From an uncultured Bacilli bacterium (GTDB taxonomy: Bacteria; Bacillota_I; Bacilli_A; RF39; UBA660), in assembly GCA_934101575.1 (NCBI GenBank), contig CAKORJ010000002.1, forward strand, positions 1-64,000: a stretch of 64,000 nt of DNA, in the 5' to 3' direction. Of the stretch, positions 19,982 through 28,509 are shown one piece after another (position 1 is the stretch's first letter; each line of letters opens with the position of its first letter). Under the pieces are notes generated by a model. The model had not been told where the DNA came from. It ran no database searches and worked only from the letters and a program-made list of their open reading frames with translations. A program made the translations under genes and the position numbers.

Positions 19982-21378
19982 CCATTTAAACTCCAGGTTC
20001 TAGCTTCGTTTATTTTTACGTCTACTATTTGTCCTATTATTGTTTCTGGGCCTTTTAAATTTACTAATTTATTGGTATTTGTATAACCCATTAAATATCC
20101 TTCTTTATCACTTGGTGCTTCGACTAGGACTTTTACTATTTTGTTTTCTAATTTTTTGTTATTTTCTAAGGCATATTTATTTATTAAATCATTTAGTCTA
20201 TACAGTCTTTGTTCTTTTTCTTCTAGAGTTATTTCGTCTTTCATTTTTTCTGCTGGGGTTCCTACTCTTTTTGAGAAGATGAATGTATATGCCAGATCAA
20301 ATTTACATTTGTTTACTAGGTCTATTGTATCTTCGAATTGTTCTTCTGTTTCGTTTGGGAATCCTACTATTATGTCTGTTGAAATTGATACGTTTTTTAT
20401 TTTGTCCTTTAATTTAGTAAATAGGGTTAAATACTCTTCTTTTGTGTATCTTCGTCCCATTAATTTTAATATATCAGTGTTCCCAGATTGCACTGGTAAG
20501 TGAATACTTGGCATTATGTTGGGATATTTTGCTATTATGTCTATCATTTCGTCTGTAAAGTCCCATGGATGGGATGTCATGAATCTTACTCTTTCTATGT
20601 TTGTTTTTGCTATGTCTTCTAGTAGATTTGCCATGTTATAGTTTGTGCTTAGGTCTTTTCCGTAAGCATTTACGTTTTGTCCTAATAAGGTTACTTCTTT
20701 GTACCCTTGTTCTTTTAGTTCTTTTACTTCTTTGATTATGTCATCTTTGTTTCTACTTCTTTGTTTTCCTCTTGTATACGGTACTATACAGTAAGTACAG
20801 AATTTATCGCAACCATACATTATATTAACATAAGCTTTATATTGGTTTTCCCTTTCTACTGGCATGTTTTCTATGATGTCTCCTTCGATACTTGGTGCTT
20901 CGATTGTTAGATGTCTTTCTTTGAAGGAACCGGCTACTATGTCTCCCAATTTATGGATGTTATGTGTTCCTAATACAAAGTCCATCCATCTATACTTTTC
21001 TTGTATTTCGTTTGCTACGACTTCTTCTTGAGTCATACATCCTGTTATTCCTACGACTATATCTTTTTTTGTTTGTTTTAGATGTTTTATTCTTCCTAAC
21101 ATTCCAAATACTTTGTTATGAGCATTTTCTCTTATTGAACAGGTGTTTAACATGATTAAATCAGCATCTTCGAAGTCTTTCACTTCTTTCATACCTAGTT
21201 CTTTTAGGAGTCCTTTCATGTTTTCGCTATCGTGTTCGTTCATTTGACAGCCATATGTTTTTAAGAAAAAAGTTTTATCTTTTAGGACTTTTTTGTTTTC
21301 GTCATTTGCTTTATAGTTTTTTGTTTGTACTTCTTTTGTTGTTCTTTTTCTTGCTTCTTTTAAGCTTGGCATATTCAT
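19966..21378 (-). CDS. miaB: tRNA-2-methylthio-N6-dimethylallyladenosine synthase
   Basis: A radical SAM methylthiotransferase of about 470 aa that turns i6A37 into ms2i6A37 in tRNA. The N-terminal UPF0004 domain supplies three Cys (TYGCQMNEHDSE, LNTCSIRENA, GCMTQE) for the auxiliary cluster. The radical SAM motif is CDKFCTYCIVPYTRG, and a TRAM RNA-binding domain ends the protein. Start: the ATG at 21378 preceded by AGGAAGTG; an in-frame GTG lies at 21387. The extended N-terminus before TYGCQMN is usual for Bacilli MiaB. The downstream neighbour is cotE. Confidence 0.97.
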   Translation of the reverse strand: MNMPSLKEARKRTTKEVQTKNYKANDENKKVLKDKTFFLKTYGCQMNEHDSENMKGLLKELGMKEVKDFEDADLIMLNTCSIRENAHNKVFGMLGRIKHLKQTKKDIVVGITGCMTQEEVVANEIQEKYRWMDFVLGTHNIHKLGDIVAGSFKERHLTIEAPSIEGDIIENMPVERENQYKAYVNIMYGCDKFCTYCIVPYTRGKQRSRNKDDIIKEVKELKEQGYKEVTLLGQNVNAYGKDLSTNYNMANLLEDIAKTNIERVRFMTSHPWDFTDEMIDIIAKYPNIMPSIHLPVQSGNTDILKLMGRRYTKEEYLTLFTKLKDKIKNVSISTDIIVGFPNETEEQFEDTIDLVNKCKFDLAYTFIFSKRVGTPAEKMKDEITLEEKEQRLYRLNDLINKYALENNKKLENKIVKVLVEAPSDKEGYLMGYTNTNKLVNLKGPETIIGQIVDVKINEARTWSLNGEYVK

Positions 21379-21404
21379 GTGTATCACTTCCTAGATATAG
21401 ATTA

Positions 21405-21442
21405 TACAAAAAATAGGTAAATTAATCAATAATTTACCTATT
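21405..21442 (-). terminator. Terminator of the ankyrin gene
   Basis: Minus strand: perfect 12-bp stem AATAGGTAAATT/AATTTACCTATT (21431-21442 with 21412-21423), 7-nt loop, then T-rich. Confidence 0.85.
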
Positions 21443-22127
21443 TATTCTCTTTTAACACTCCGTATATCATATTGTCTAGTGTTTTTATATCTCCTAGTTT
21501 AACTAGTTTTTTTACTTCTTCAAAATTATTTGTTAATGAATTTATTATTTTTGTTAATTTTGGAAGTAATTCTTTATCTTTTAAATTATCTACTATGACT
21601 TCTAGGTTGTTCATTTTTGAATATGTTCCATAGTTATCATTTTTTATATAATTTTCATATAGATTTTTAAATGATACTAAATCTATATTGTTAAATCTTT
21701 CATCTTCTAGAATTTTTACTGTTGTATAGATGTAGTTATTATTTATTGATCTATCTAAAATTGTTTGTCCTTGTTTATTTCTTATATTTGGTAAGAAACT
21801 TTTATTTTTGTGTAATTGTTTTATTATGTCTATTACTTCTAAATATTTTTTTGTTACTAGAATATGAGCAAATGTGTTACCATCACTATTTTGATGATTT
21901 ACATTCCAGTCTTTCTTTTTCATGTGTTTTAATACTAAGTCATAATGATTTTTCTTTAATAAATAACTTAATATATCATCTTCTTGATCATTTACTGTGT
22001 TGATATCTGTAGATTTTTTTCTTAAAATTTTATCTACTAATTCTAAATGTCCTTCATCTATTAAATTAAATATCTGGGACGGTTCGTCTTCAACTTTTTC
22101 TATTGCTTGTTTTTCGTCATAAAACAT
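21438..22127 (-). CDS. Ankyrin-repeat protein
   Basis: A protein of about 229 aa with four or so ankyrin-like repeats in residues 15-145, for example VNHQNSDGNTFAHILVTKKYLEVIDII and PNIRNKQGQTILDRSINNNYIYTTVKIL. The remaining C-terminal helices show no known domain. There is no signal peptide or membrane segment, so it is probably cytosolic and binds another protein. The ATG at 22127, after GAGGTG, is preferred to an ATG 27 nt upstream. The partner is unknown. Confidence 0.75.
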   Translation of the reverse strand: MFYDEKQAIEKVEDEPSQIFNLIDEGHLELVDKILRKKSTDINTVNDQEDDILSYLLKKNHYDLVLKHMKKKDWNVNHQNSDGNTFAHILVTKKYLEVIDIIKQLHKNKSFLPNIRNKQGQTILDRSINNNYIYTTVKILEDERFNNIDLVSFKNLYENYIKNDNYGTYSKMNNLEVIVDNLKDKELLPKLTKIINSLTNNFEEVKKLVKLGDIKTLDNMIYGVLKENK

Positions 22128-22272
22128 TTTATACACCTCTTTTTCATGCGACAATTAAGTATTTTACCAGTGTTTTCGAGTTTTGTCAAATTTTTGGGTT
22201 GCGAATAGTGTTTAACTAATTTTTAATTTATATATAATTAAAATTATGTTAAAATTGTTTTGGTGAATAGTT

Positions 22273-22770
22273 ATGGAATATTTTGATGTTTTATCTAAGA
22301 CTAGACAGAATTTAAATTACAGCTTGCCTAGGGACAGAAAATTAAAAATCAATGAATACAATCAAGGTGCAGAACTTTGGATTTTAAATAATAATAAGCT
22401 TCTTATAACTAAGCGAAGTTTAGAAAAGTCTCATCCTGGAAAATGGGAAGTTCCTGGGGGATGTTCTCAAACATCAGAAACATCTGTAGATACTATAATT
22501 AGAGAAATGAAAGAAGAGATTGGTATATTCTTATCTGAAAGTGATTTAGAATTGATGGGTACCAAATTGTATAAGAAACAATTTATAGATGTTTTTAAAA
22601 CCAACAAATTAGTAAATTCATCTGCTATAAAACTACAGAAATCTGAGGTTACTGATTTTAGATTTGTTACTAAAGATGAATTTATAAAAATGATTGAAAA
22701 TAATGAAATTGTAAGTTCAGTAGCAGATAGATATTATATGTTTAAAAATATTATAGATGTTGATTGGTGA
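22273..22770 (+). CDS. NUDIX hydrolase
   Basis: A 165-aa protein with a complete Nudix box, G-x5-E-x7-REMKEEIG (about 57-79), after WEVPGG. The N-terminus LPRDRKLKINEYNQGAELWI resembles the start of isopentenyl-diphosphate-isomerase-like Nudix proteins, but the isomerase Cys and Glu residues are not evident. The substrate is unknown. Plus strand, convergent with the RiPP operon; no clear terminator of its own. Confidence 0.88.
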   Translation: MEYFDVLSKTRQNLNYSLPRDRKLKINEYNQGAELWILNNNKLLITKRSLEKSHPGKWEVPGGCSQTSETSVDTIIREMKEEIGIFLSESDLELMGTKLYKKQFIDVFKTNKLVNSSAIKLQKSEVTDFRFVTKDEFIKMIENNEIVSSVADRYYMFKNIIDVDW

Positions 22771-22845
22771 TTATTTTACTAATCTTTTTTTTGGTACTGC
22801 ATACATTACTAATTCTGCATTTTATTATGTGATATTATTTAAATA

Positions 22846-22873
22846 ACAAAAAAGGAACCTATATAAAGTTCCT
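22846..22873 (-). terminator. Terminator of the RiPP operon
   Basis: Minus strand: AGGAAC/GTTCCT stem (22868-22873 with 22853-22858), 9-nt loop, then T6. It lies 80 bp after the radical SAM gene. The rest of the 182-bp gap holds nothing recognisable. Confidence 0.75.
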
Positions 22874-22952
22874 AACTATCATGGTTAGATGTCATTTACA
22901 CAGAATTTCTTACACACTCAACTTGTATTTTTCTCTTAAAATTTTCCAACAT

Positions 22953-24509
22953 TTACTTTACTTCACCAATTACGTATTGCTTAAGCTTTTCTTTTAATTT
23001 TTTGAATGAATTTATATATTTTATTCCTCTTTCCTTTTCTTCTAGCACTTTAAAGCCAAATTTATTTACGATTGCATTTGATTTATCATTATTTTTATTT
23101 ACATATGTAATAACATTAACATAGTCATTAATTTGTTCTTCTCGTAGAACATGTTTAAATAACTTAATAAATGTGTACTTATCTCCTTGATGCTCTTTTA
23201 CAATTTGTATTTCATCTAAATTAATCAAGTTCTCATCAATTTTATATAAAAAGTATCCAATTAATTTATTGTCTTTAAATGCTCCAATCCATCTCTTATA
23301 TGGATTCTCCAATTCTTTAAGCATAGCACTTTTCCAGTTCTTATAATTATCTTCTTTTGAATTTCCTGTATCTATTATACTTTCCATATTAGAACTGATA
23401 ATTTCAAACATATCATCAAGTAAATTTAACACTTCTTTCTTGTTTAATGCTTGCACTTGTACATTTTTTTCTTCTTCGATTATTCTTCTCATTTTAGATG
23501 CAATATGACAATATTTCTCTATTGGTTTGCAATAATCATCATTAGCTATTTTAAACTTTGACGGACAATATCTACATATATTGATATTTTCACAATTAGC
23601 ACACTTACTTTCTTTAGGCATCTTTTGGCATCCATATTTTCGCACTTCTTCTATTCCATCTTTTAAAGTACCCGTTTTTAAATCATAATATGGTTCTCTA
23701 GCAATAACACAAATAGATAATAGTAAATCAGAACTAATATAAATACTATTTTTACCAGCTTCACATTTAAATAACCTATCATTTTCTTCAAATGTTGAAT
23801 TAAGTGTAGATTTAAACAAATCATATTTAGGCTTATCTTTAAGTATGCTAGATATTATTTGATCTTCATCCAACATAGTACTTTTAATAATATCATTATC
23901 ATCAGTTAAGGAATTAATAACATAATAATCCCATCTAAAATCACACCCTAGTTCTTTCGCTATTTTACTCATCTCTTCAATTTGATTATAAGTTTGTTTT
24001 AAAAGCACAGTCTTCAATCTTACCCTTATATTATTGTCTACTAGTTTCTTGATGTTATCTTTTATATTAATAAAATTAACTTTCCTTTTAGTTAAATCTT
24101 TATATGAATTTTCATCCGTTCCATATAAACTTATTTCTACCATTGCAGGTTTATATTTAGATAATAAACTAACTATATCATCATTTAATAAACTAGCGTT
24201 AGTAAATAATGTTATTAAAAAACCTTTCTTTTTAGCATAAGTATAAATCTCTTTAAAATCAGGGTGCATAAGTGGTTCACCACCAGTTAATATCAAAGAA
24301 ACACATCCTAGTTCTTTTAATTCATCTAATAGTGTTAACAACTTATTCTTATCAATAAATTTAAAATCTTCCTTAGATCCTAAATAACAATGTTTACATC
24401 TAAAGTTACAAGCATTGGTAAGCTCTATTGTTGTATAAAGCAGTTGTTTACCGTCCTTTGCTTTATTAACTAAATTATCTATAAACTCTGTATATGTTAG
24501 TTTTTCCAT
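22953..24509 (-). CDS. Radical SAM/SPASM RiPP maturase fused to a GNAT domain
   Basis: A 518-aa two-part protein. Residues about 25-215 form a radical SAM domain with the cluster motif CNFRCKHC and the GGEP motif (LILTGGEPLMHPDF). Residues about 245-345 form a SPASM domain with Cys-rich auxiliary cluster ligands (CEAG, CANCENINICRYCPSK, then two further Cys). Residues about 385-500 are a GNAT acetyltransferase domain, with a weak acetyl-CoA loop near HQGDKYTF and the usual NDKSNAIVNKFGFKVLE end. It overlaps the recognition-protein gene by 13 bp. The expected role is modifying the Cys-containing tail of the precursor at 24786-25013. The type of bond made and the role of GNAT cannot be told from sequence. 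Confidence 0.88.
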   Translation of the reverse strand: MEKLTYTEFIDNLVNKAKDGKQLLYTTIELTNACNFRCKHCYLGSKEDFKFIDKNKLLTLLDELKELGCVSLILTGGEPLMHPDFKEIYTYAKKKGFLITLFTNASLLNDDIVSLLSKYKPAMVEISLYGTDENSYKDLTKRKVNFINIKDNIKKLVDNNIRVRLKTVLLKQTYNQIEEMSKIAKELGCDFRWDYYVINSLTDDNDIIKSTMLDEDQIISSILKDKPKYDLFKSTLNSTFEENDRLFKCEAGKNSIYISSDLLLSICVIAREPYYDLKTGTLKDGIEEVRKYGCQKMPKESKCANCENINICRYCPSKFKIANDDYCKPIEKYCHIASKMRRIIEEEKNVQVQALNKKEVLNLLDDMFEIISSNMESIIDTGNSKEDNYKNWKSAMLKELENPYKRWIGAFKDNKLIGYFLYKIDENLINLDEIQIVKEHQGDKYTFIKLFKHVLREEQINDYVNVITYVNKNNDKSNAIVNKFGFKVLEEKERGIKYINSFKKLKEKLKQYVIGEVK

Positions 24510-24802
24510 ACAATAATATTTCCCTCTTCTAAATCTTTTATCAACTCAAATAAATCATTTCTTGCATCTTTTTCTGTAATGTAATAATTTTCTATTAGTA
24601 CTTGTATTATATCGTTAATAGAATTTTTACCATCTATTTCATTTAAAAGGAAAGTGCCTGTTGCGTTTAATGTTATTACATAAGGCTCTACTTCATCTTC
24701 AAAAGATGGGTTAATAACACTTTCATCACCAATTTTAGTAATGACAACATTCTTCTTAATAACAGGCACTTTTTTGTCTAACTCATTAGCAATGCATACC
24801 AT
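24497..24802 (-). CDS. PqqD-like RiPP recognition element protein
   Basis: A protein of about 101 aa in the PqqD family (winged-helix RRE) that presents leader peptides to radical SAM maturases. Typical features are the early strands KNVVITKIGDESVINP, then ITLNATGTFLLNEIDGKNSINDIIQVLIENY and a final helical pair. The gene overlaps the end of the precursor gene in another frame. Start candidates are the ATG at 24802 or a GTG at 24811; neither has a good ribosome site, so translation is probably coupled to the precursor. It also overlaps the radical SAM gene downstream. Confidence 0.85.
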   Translation of the reverse strand: MVCIANELDKKVPVIKKNVVITKIGDESVINPSFEDEVEPYVITLNATGTFLLNEIDGKNSINDIIQVLIENYYITEKDARNDLFELIKDLEEGNIIVWKN

Positions 24803-25013
24803 CTTCGCCACAATCCCAGCATCCCATTACTGGTGATTTTTGAGTTGACATACCCACAATTTTTGCTTTTGGTTTAACATATTCTCTTTTCAAAGCTCTA
24901 ACCTTTTGTTTTGGCTTAATATTATTAACCTCAGCATGTGGTTTAAGTGCACTTGTTCCTGAAACAGGTGCATCAATAGGTTTTGAAACATTCACTACTT
25001 TTCTTTTTGTCAT
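24786..25013 (-). CDS. RiPP precursor peptide with C-terminal three-Cys core
   Basis: A 75-aa peptide. Residues 1-60 are basic, rich in Lys, Val and Pro, and hold the stretch REYVKPKAKIVGM, likely the recognition part. The end, MGCWDCGEDGMHC, has cysteines at 65, 68 and 75; the last residue is Cys. No cleavage motif such as GG or GA is obvious. A strong AAGGAGGG site and a near-consensus promoter precede it, so it should be the most highly expressed gene of the operon. It is followed by a PqqD-like protein and a radical SAM enzyme. It fits no named RiPP class I know. Confidence 0.8.
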   Translation of the reverse strand: MTKRKVVNVSKPIDAPVSGTSALKPHAEVNNIKPKQKVRALKREYVKPKAKIVGMSTQKSPVMGCWDCGEDGMHC

Positions 25014-25083
25014 AATGAACCCTCCTTAAAACTATTTTGAAAAATAATTACATAGGTATCCTACAAATTAATTTTTCGCCTAT

Positions 25084-25112
25084 ACTATAATATAAAATAA
25101 CTATTGCGTCAA
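25084..25112 (-). promoter_or_regulatory. Promoter of the RiPP operon
   Basis: Minus strand: -35 TTGACG (25107-25112), 17-nt spacer, -10 TATAGT (25084-25089). The leader of about 62 nt has no obvious operator or riboswitch. Confidence 0.82.
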
Positions 25113-25228
25113 CACTTTTTCACCAATTTTATTTGTTTATTTTTTTGTTTTTTTGAGTGGTAGGATGAATGTGTTTTGTGATTTTCTTTTGATATATAAG
25201 GGAATAAGTTTTTTATACTTTTGTTATT

Positions 25229-25825
25229 TTATGACATTTTTTCATGGTTTTCTTGTTTTTCTTGTCTTATTTTTATGTAGTTTTCTATGATTGTTACTGC
25301 TCCATCTAGTCCTGTTTTGCTTGTGTCTATTGTTAAATCATAGTTTCTTATATCGTTCCAGTTTTGTCCTGTGTAGTAGTTATAATAATTTGCTCTTGCT
25401 TTGTCTTCTTTTGTTATTTCTTTTTCTGCGTTTATTATTGTTTTTTCTTTTCTTCTTGTTATTCTTTCTATTCTTGAACCTAGTGGTGCGTGAATGAATA
25501 TGCTTATTTTATTTTGATGATCTTTTAGGACGAAATCTGCACATCTTCCTATTATTACACAAGATTCTTTTTTGGCTATATCTTTTATTATTTTGCTTTG
25601 TGTTTCAAACCTTTTTGTATTTGTTTCTATTCCAGCAAAGTACATTCTTCCTTTTTCTTTTATTTCATCATCATTTTCTTCTAATTTTTCTTTTGTTTGT
25701 TTTGATAGTTCTGTTAAAAGTTCATTATTGTAACATTTTATGTTTAATTTTTCTGCTAGGAGTTCTCCGATATATCTTCCTCCGGAGCCATTTTCTCTAT
25801 TTATTGTTATTATTAGATTTTCCAT
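25229..25825 (-). CDS. Cytidylate kinase-like protein
   Basis: A 198-aa P-loop protein of the cytidylate-kinase-like family. The nucleotide loop is RENGSGGRYIGELLA (about 10-24). IIGRCADFVLKD and APLGSRIERITRRK resemble the CMP-kinase lid region. The true Cmk signature for CMP binding is not complete, so the substrate is open. The ATG lies one base beyond the DUF2798 gene, so the two are co-transcribed. Confidence 0.8.
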   Translation of the reverse strand: MENLIITINRENGSGGRYIGELLAEKLNIKCYNNELLTELSKQTKEKLEENDDEIKEKGRMYFAGIETNTKRFETQSKIIKDIAKKESCVIIGRCADFVLKDHQNKISIFIHAPLGSRIERITRRKEKTIINAEKEITKEDKARANYYNYYTGQNWNDIRNYDLTIDTSKTGLDGAVTIIENYIKIRQEKQENHEKMS

Positions 25826-25826
25826 A

Positions 25827-26300
25827 TTAACTTTTCCTTTCTTTATGAATTTGTTTCATTATATTTCTTGCTAGAGGTTGTGCTAGTAGTATTTCTATCC
25901 ATAGGGCAATACAGAAGTTTCTTGGCCAATGTTTTAGGAAGTTTTCTATTAATTCTTGGGAGATTCCTGTATTTATTATTGTTCCTATTAAGGTAAATGT
26001 TATAGACATTCCTGTTACACAAAAGAGTATGTTAAATAGTATTTTTGTATTAAATCCATCAGATGGTTCAGTAAATATATCTACTAGTTTTGAGGATATC
26101 CTTCCTATTAGAAATGTTTCTATTAACATTGCTAGTATTATAAATATTGGGATGCTTTTTAACATAATTATTAAAGAATCTTTATTTATTCCTTTTTCTG
26201 TTACTATGTTTAAAAGAACCATTAAAGTTACTGTCACTATGCTTATTGTAAGACCATATATTAAGCCTTCTTTGTTATTTTTTGGTAATCTTTTTTCCAT
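25827..26300 (-). CDS. DUF2798 membrane protein
   Basis: A 157-aa protein with four hydrophobic helices (about 13-31, 45-65, 84-106, 120-142). It carries two copies of the DUF2798-type pattern: one near SIPIFIILAMLIETFLIGRI and the diagnostic KHWPRNFCIALWIEILLAQPLAR at the end. The function is unknown. It sits upstream of the CMP-kinase-like gene in a two-gene unit. Confidence 0.85.
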   Translation of the reverse strand: MEKRLPKNNKEGLIYGLTISIVTVTLMVLLNIVTEKGINKDSLIIMLKSIPIFIILAMLIETFLIGRISSKLVDIFTEPSDGFNTKILFNILFCVTGMSITFTLIGTIINTGISQELIENFLKHWPRNFCIALWIEILLAQPLARNIMKQIHKERKS

Positions 26301-26325
26301 GTTTTCCTCCTTTTTTGCATAAAAA

Positions 26326-26353
26326 TAATGTGATGATAATGTCCATCACACAT
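26326..26353 (-). terminator. Probable terminator after the NudB-like gene
   Basis: Minus strand: TGTGATG/CATCACA hairpin (26345-26351 with 26329-26335), 9-nt loop, then TTATTTTTA. The stem lies about 70 bp past the NUDIX gene stop. Confidence 0.6.
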
Positions 26354-26420
26354 TTTTCGGTTCTTTTTAAGAATAGCACAAAAAATTTTTTTCGTAAGTT
26401 TTTTTGAAACTTTTTTTATA

Positions 26421-26837
26421 TTAATTTATTAGTTCTCTGTTTATTAGTTTTAGAGTGTTTTTATTGTTTTCTTTTTCTAATATTTGATAGGCTTCCTTGA
26501 AATTGCACCATTTGTAGTTAGTATGTTCTTTTGATAGAGTTATTTTTTGGTTTTTGTTTATTTCTACAATGAAGACATATTCTGTGATTATGAAATTATT
26601 TTCTTTTGGCCATTGTATTATTTGTTTTATGTTAGAGATATTTTTTATGTTTGTGATACCTAATTCTTCTTTTATTTCTCTAATTAAGCAATTTTTAAGT
26701 GTTTCTCCTTCTTCTAGGGTGCCTGTTACTGATTGCCAAAAGCCTCCGTCTTTTTCATTTCTTTTTATTAGTAAGTATTCTATTTTTTGATTAGGTTTTG
26801 CATATAGTGCTCCTTGTACTTTTATTGGTAATTCCAT
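26421..26837 (-). CDS. NUDIX hydrolase, dihydroneopterin-triphosphatase-like
   Basis: A 138-aa protein with the Nudix box G-x5-E-x7-REIKEELG following FWQSVTGTLEEGE (about 34-57). The layout (basic EYLLIKRN strand, FWQSVTG, C-terminal W-C/L-x-x-x-E-A) is that of NudB-like pyrophosphatases. The substrate is not provable from sequence. Downstream of metG with 25 bp between them, so probably read from the same T-box transcript. Confidence 0.85.
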   Translation of the reverse strand: MELPIKVQGALYAKPNQKIEYLLIKRNEKDGGFWQSVTGTLEEGETLKNCLIREIKEELGITNIKNISNIKQIIQWPKENNFIITEYVFIVEINKNQKITLSKEHTNYKWCNFKEAYQILEKENNKNTLKLINRELIN

Positions 26838-26862
26838 GTTATCATTCCTTTTTGAATTTTTT

Positions 26863-28494
26863 TCATTTTTTTAATAGTTGTTTTTCTTGATTGATAAGTT
26901 CTTTATTATATCTTGTAAATAATGGTTTTATGTCTTTTGAGAGGTTTACTTTGGATAACTTTTTATATTTCCAAGTTGGTATGTTTTCATTAAAAAAGTT
27001 TTCTACTTTTTTTGTTGTTTCTATTAAATAGGGTTTTAGTAAATTATTTATGTTGAAGATAATGTTACAACAATTATATAAGATTTCTCCACACTTATTT
27101 TTATCTTCTTTTATTAATTTCCATGGTGCTTGTTCATCAAAATATTTATTTGCTAATGCGATATAATTAAATATTTTTTCTAAACCATCTTTTATATAAC
27201 CATTATTTATATCGTTTCCTACGTTTATATATAGTTTTTGTAATTCATTTTTTATTTTTTGGTTCTCTTGGGAACTGCTTATTTTTCCTTCGAATGAGTT
27301 GTTAATAAATTGTAATGTTCTATTAATAAGATTCCCCCATTTTCCTAATAATTCTCCATTTACTGAGTTAATGAAGCCTTCCCATGTAAAGTTAAAATCT
27401 TTCTTTTCTGGATCATTTATACTAAAAAAATATCTAACGACATCTACTGGGTAGTTGTCTAGTAAATGTTTTATCGTGATATAATTACCTTTGCTTTTTG
27501 ATAGTTTTTCTCCTTCGATTGTTACGTATTCATCGGATACGATCACGTCAGGTAATTTATAATTTTCTTTAGCTGCTAATAATAGTGAAGGAAATATTAC
27601 TGTATGAAAGGGAATATTGTCTTTTGCATGAACTAAATATATTTTATTATCATATCCATTTTTCCAAAAATTTTCCCAGTTTAAATTATTGTTTTCAGCA
27701 TATTTTTTGCTTGCAGTTACATATCCCCAGACATTTTCAAACCAACCATATAATTTTTTATTTTCATATCCTGTTATTGGGATTGAAATACCATACTTTT
27801 GAATTCTTGAGATACATCTGTCTGGAACTCCTTCTTTTAGGTATCTTTCTGTAAATTTAACAGCATTTTCTCTCCAATTATTTTTATTATTTTCAAGAAG
27901 TATTTTGATATCATTTTGAAAATGGGATAGTTTAAAGTAAAGATTTTTATTTGTTTCTTTGGTTGCTTTATTTCCACAAATTGCACATTTTGTATCTTTT
28001 ACTTTATCAATGGTTAATAGACTACCACATTTTTCACATTCATCACCTTTTATTTCGTTACCACATTTAGGACATATACCAATTATATATCTATCTGCTA
28101 AGAACATGTTGCAATTATTACAATATAGTTGTCGTTCTTCTTTTTCAAATAAATAATTATTTTCATAATATTTCTTAAACTGATCTTGTACAAATTTTTT
28201 GTGATATTCATCGTCAGTTCTATTATACAAGTCAAAACTTATTCCTAATTTGTTAAAATCATTTTTAAAGGAAATATGACATTTATCAACGATATCTTTT
28301 GGTTCTAAATTTTCTTTTAAGGCTTTTACTTCGATTGGTGTCCCATGACAATCTGTTCCTGATACTAAGATAACTTTGTTTCCTTTTAGTCTGTGATATC
28401 TTGCGATGATATCACCTGGCAGGCTACTTGCTGCATGTCCTATGTGAAGCTCTCCATTGGCAAAGGGCCAACTAATTCCAATAATTATATTCAT
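26863..28494 (-). CDS. metG: Methionyl-tRNA synthetase
   Basis: A 543-aa class I synthetase of the four-Cys zinc type. HIGH is HIGH within GELHIGHAASSLPGD; KMSKS is LSKSKGN (about 340). The zinc knuckle has CPKCGNEIKGDECEKCG and a further CAICGN pair. The C-terminal tRNA-binding dimerisation domain seen in longer MetRS is absent. The start at 28494 follows AAAAGGAGGAAAACAC; an upstream in-frame ATG (28563) lies inside the T-box terminator and is not credible. Control is by the upstream T-box with an AUG specifier. Confidence 0.97.
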   Translation of the reverse strand: MNIIIGISWPFANGELHIGHAASSLPGDIIARYHRLKGNKVILVSGTDCHGTPIEVKALKENLEPKDIVDKCHISFKNDFNKLGISFDLYNRTDDEYHKKFVQDQFKKYYENNYLFEKEERQLYCNNCNMFLADRYIIGICPKCGNEIKGDECEKCGSLLTIDKVKDTKCAICGNKATKETNKNLYFKLSHFQNDIKILLENNKNNWRENAVKFTERYLKEGVPDRCISRIQKYGISIPITGYENKKLYGWFENVWGYVTASKKYAENNNLNWENFWKNGYDNKIYLVHAKDNIPFHTVIFPSLLLAAKENYKLPDVIVSDEYVTIEGEKLSKSKGNYITIKHLLDNYPVDVVRYFFSINDPEKKDFNFTWEGFINSVNGELLGKWGNLINRTLQFINNSFEGKISSSQENQKIKNELQKLYINVGNDINNGYIKDGLEKIFNYIALANKYFDEQAPWKLIKEDKNKCGEILYNCCNIIFNINNLLKPYLIETTKKVENFFNENIPTWKYKKLSKVNLSKDIKPLFTRYNKELINQEKQLLKK

Positions 28495-28509
28495 GTGTTT
28501 TCCTCCTTT

